Shown here piece by piece: positions 21,241 to 22,740 of a DNA stretch of 22,740 nt. A program made the translations under genes and the position numbers. Every line of letters starts with the position of its first letter. The first letter of the stretch is position 1. This DNA comes from CAZYSK01 sp964649415 (GTDB lineage: Bacteria; Chloroflexota; Anaerolineae; B4-G1): the NCBI GenBank assembly GCA_964649415.1, contig CAZYSK010000089.1, positions 1 through 22,740 of the forward strand. Reading direction: 5' to 3'. The notes under the pieces were generated by a model that ran no database searches, was not told the DNA's origin, and worked only from the letters and a program-made list of their open reading frames with translations.

Positions 21241-22740
21241 ATGCCGAGCCTCACACCCGAAGGGAAAGCCCGGGAACACATAGACCGCATGCTGGAGGAC
21301 GCGGGTTGGCAGGTGCAGACCCGCGCCCGGATGAACCGCACCGCCGCCGATGGCGTCGCGGTGTGCGAGTTTCCCCTCACCACCGGCGAGGTGGACTACC
21401 TGCTCTTGGCCGGAGGCCGCCCCATCGGCGTCGTCGAGGCCAAGCCCGCCGGCACGTCCCTCAGCGGCGTCGAGCCCCAGGCGATGAAGTACTGCGCGGG
21501 GCTGCCCGACCTGCTCCAGCCCCTGGCCTGGCACGATCCGCTGCCCTTCCGCTACGAGTCCACCGGCGTCGAGACCTTCTTCGCCGACGACCGGGACCCA
21601 GACGCCCGCAGCCGCCGCGTCTTCACCTTCCACCAGCCCGAGACGCTGATGGAGTGGGCCGGGGGCGTGCGGGCCGGCGTGCGGATCGGCGAGGGAGGGG
21701 AACCCTACACCGCTCGCACTCAGACGCTCCGCGACCGCCTGCGCCACATGCCGCCCCTGGCCACCGGGGGCCTGTGGACGGCCCAGGTCCGCGCCATCCG
21801 CAACCTGGAGCGCTCCTTTGCCCAGGATCGGCCCCGCGCCCTGATCCAGATGGCCACCGGCAGCGGCAAGACCTACACCGCCGTTAATTTCGTCTATCGG
21901 CTGATCAAGCACGCCGGCGCGAACCGGGTGCTCTTCATGGTGGACCGCACCAACCTGGGCCTGCAAGCCTACAACGAGTTCAACCAGTTCGTCACCCCCG
22001 ACGATGGGCGCAAGTTCACCGAGCTGTACAACGTGCACCACATGACGAGCAACGCCCTCGACTCGGTGAGCAAGGTGGTCATCACCACCGTGCAGCGCCT
22101 CTACTCGATGCTCAGGGGCGAACCGGAGATGGACGTCGGGATGGAAGAGAGGCCCCTGGCGACGATGGTGCACGTCTTCGGCGACGCGCCCAAGCCTGTG
22201 GTCTACAACCCCGGTTTTCCCGTCGAGTACTTCGACTTCGTCGTCATCGACGAATGCCACCGCTCCATCTACAACGTCTGGCGCCAGGTGCTGGAGTACT
22301 TCGACGCCTACCTGATCGGCCTGACGGCCACGCCCTCCAAGCAGACGTTTGGCTTCTTCCACCAGAACCTGGTGATGGAGTACACGGATAGGCAGGCCAT
22401 CGTCGACGGCGTCAACGTGGACGGCTGGGTGTACCGCATCCGCACGCGCATCACCGAGCAGGGCAGCACCGTCGAGGCCGGCGAGTGGGTGGGCAAGCGA
22501 GACCGTAAAACCCGCCGCCAACGCTGGGAGCAACTCGACGAGGATCTGGTGTACGAGGCGGGCCGGCTCGACACCCAGGTCCAGACCCCCGACCAGATCC
22601 GCACTGTGATCCAGACCTTCCGCGACCGCCTCCGCACCGACATCTTCCCCGGGCGGGAGGAGGTCCCCAAGACGCTCATCTTCGCCAAGGACGACAACCA
22701 CGCCGAGGAGATCGTGCGCATCGTGCGCGAGGAGTTCGGC
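21241..22740 (+). CDS. hsdR: Type I restriction enzyme R subunit (HsdR), 3'-truncated by the window edge
   Basis: The frame stays open from the ATG at 21241 to the window end (500 codons, no stop). The N-terminal nuclease domain has the PD-(D/E)xK residues D52 and E67-A-K69 in VDYLLLAGGRPIGVVEAK. The SF2 motor follows, with Walker A ATGSGKT (K210), motif II DECH at 337-340 and TATPSKQT (motif III). The second RecA lobe begins near the end (KTLIFAKDDNHAEEIV). HsdR cuts unmodified DNA after ATP-driven translocation and requires HsdM and HsdS, which are not in view and may lie downstream. Full-length HsdR is about 800-1100 residues, so half or more of the gene is probably visible. All motifs seen are intact. 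It starts a new transcription unit with its own promoter behind a block of repeats, which suggests a separately acquired defence locus. Confidence 0.93.
   Translation, partial: MPSLTPEGKAREHIDRMLEDAGWQVQTRARMNRTAADGVAVCEFPLTTGEVDYLLLAGGRPIGVVEAKPAGTSLSGVEPQAMKYCAGLPDLLQPLAWHDPLPFRYESTGVETFFADDRDPDARSRRVFTFHQPETLMEWAGGVRAGVRIGEGGEPYTARTQTLRDRLRHMPPLATGGLWTAQVRAIRNLERSFAQDRPRALIQMATGSGKTYTAVNFVYRLIKHAGANRVLFMVDRTNLGLQAYNEFNQFVTPDDGRKFTELYNVHHMTSNALDSVSKVVITTVQRLYSMLRGEPEMDVGMEERPLATMVHVFGDAPKPVVYNPGFPVEYFDFVVIDECHRSIYNVWRQVLEYFDAYLIGLTATPSKQTFGFFHQNLVMEYTDRQAIVDGVNVDGWVYRIRTRITEQGSTVEAGEWVGKRDRKTRRQRWEQLDEDLVYEAGRLDTQVQTPDQIRTVIQTFRDRLRTDIFPGREEVPKTLIFAKDDNHAEEIVRIVREEFG

Noticed and set aside
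21106..22701. 531-codon minus-strand frame opposite hsdR
   Set aside because: It lies opposite intact HsdR motifs (ExK, GSGKT, DECH) and shows no family resemblance.

Overview
The window is 22.7 kb of GC-rich bacterial DNA that is densely coded and mostly on the + strand. The style suggests an Anaerolineae-like member of the Chloroflexota: a lipoprotein with a long Pro/Thr (PTATP-type) linker, an FHA/Ser-Thr-kinase signalling pair, many GTG/TTG starts, and intergenic regions full of perfect palindromes. This assignment is an inference from style, not from a marker gene. No rRNA, tRNA, transposase or CRISPR array was seen, and no non-coding stretch exceeds about 270 bp.

Layout. (1) 1-841: C-terminal 60 percent of a PLP-dependent tryptophanase, cut by the window edge. 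(2) 898-5476: a large SNF2-family ATPase whose N-terminus looks like the C-terminal domain of RNA polymerase alpha, followed by a SWIM zinc-finger protein, a known kind of partner. (3) 5463-7522: a secreted lipoprotein with a sialidase-like propeller, then methylmalonyl-CoA epimerase. (4) 7546-8741 (minus): an ECF sigma factor and its membrane-bound zinc anti-sigma factor. (5) 8913-16501: an envelope module transcribed divergently from the sigma factor. It holds a DUF4097-type beta-repeat protein, a small DUF6249-like membrane protein, a MacB/LolD-type ABC ATPase and two tandem paralogous FtsX-type permeases. (6) 16723-20981: an FHA-winged-helix regulator with a near-consensus promoter, a membrane Ser/Thr kinase, and a B12-binding/DUF4070-type radical SAM enzyme. 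(7) 21241-end: the N-terminal 500 residues of a type I restriction enzyme HsdR, running off the window.

The most coherent biology lies in regions 4 to 6. The sigma operon and the DUF4097 operon are preceded, in opposite directions, by nearly identical ECF-like promoters (TGAAAC, 15-16 bp spacer, CGGTC). This suggests one sigma factor drives its own operon and the envelope proteins. The ABC exporter and the FHA/kinase pair follow directly. Together they look like a cell-envelope sensing, export and phospho-signalling neighbourhood; the link between the sub-blocks is inferred from position only.

Other points of interest are the alpha-CTD/SNF2 fusion, the strict alternation of S-G and F-G rungs in the DUF4097 protein, palindromes that lie inside the kinase linker coding sequence, and several long perfect inverted repeats between genes.
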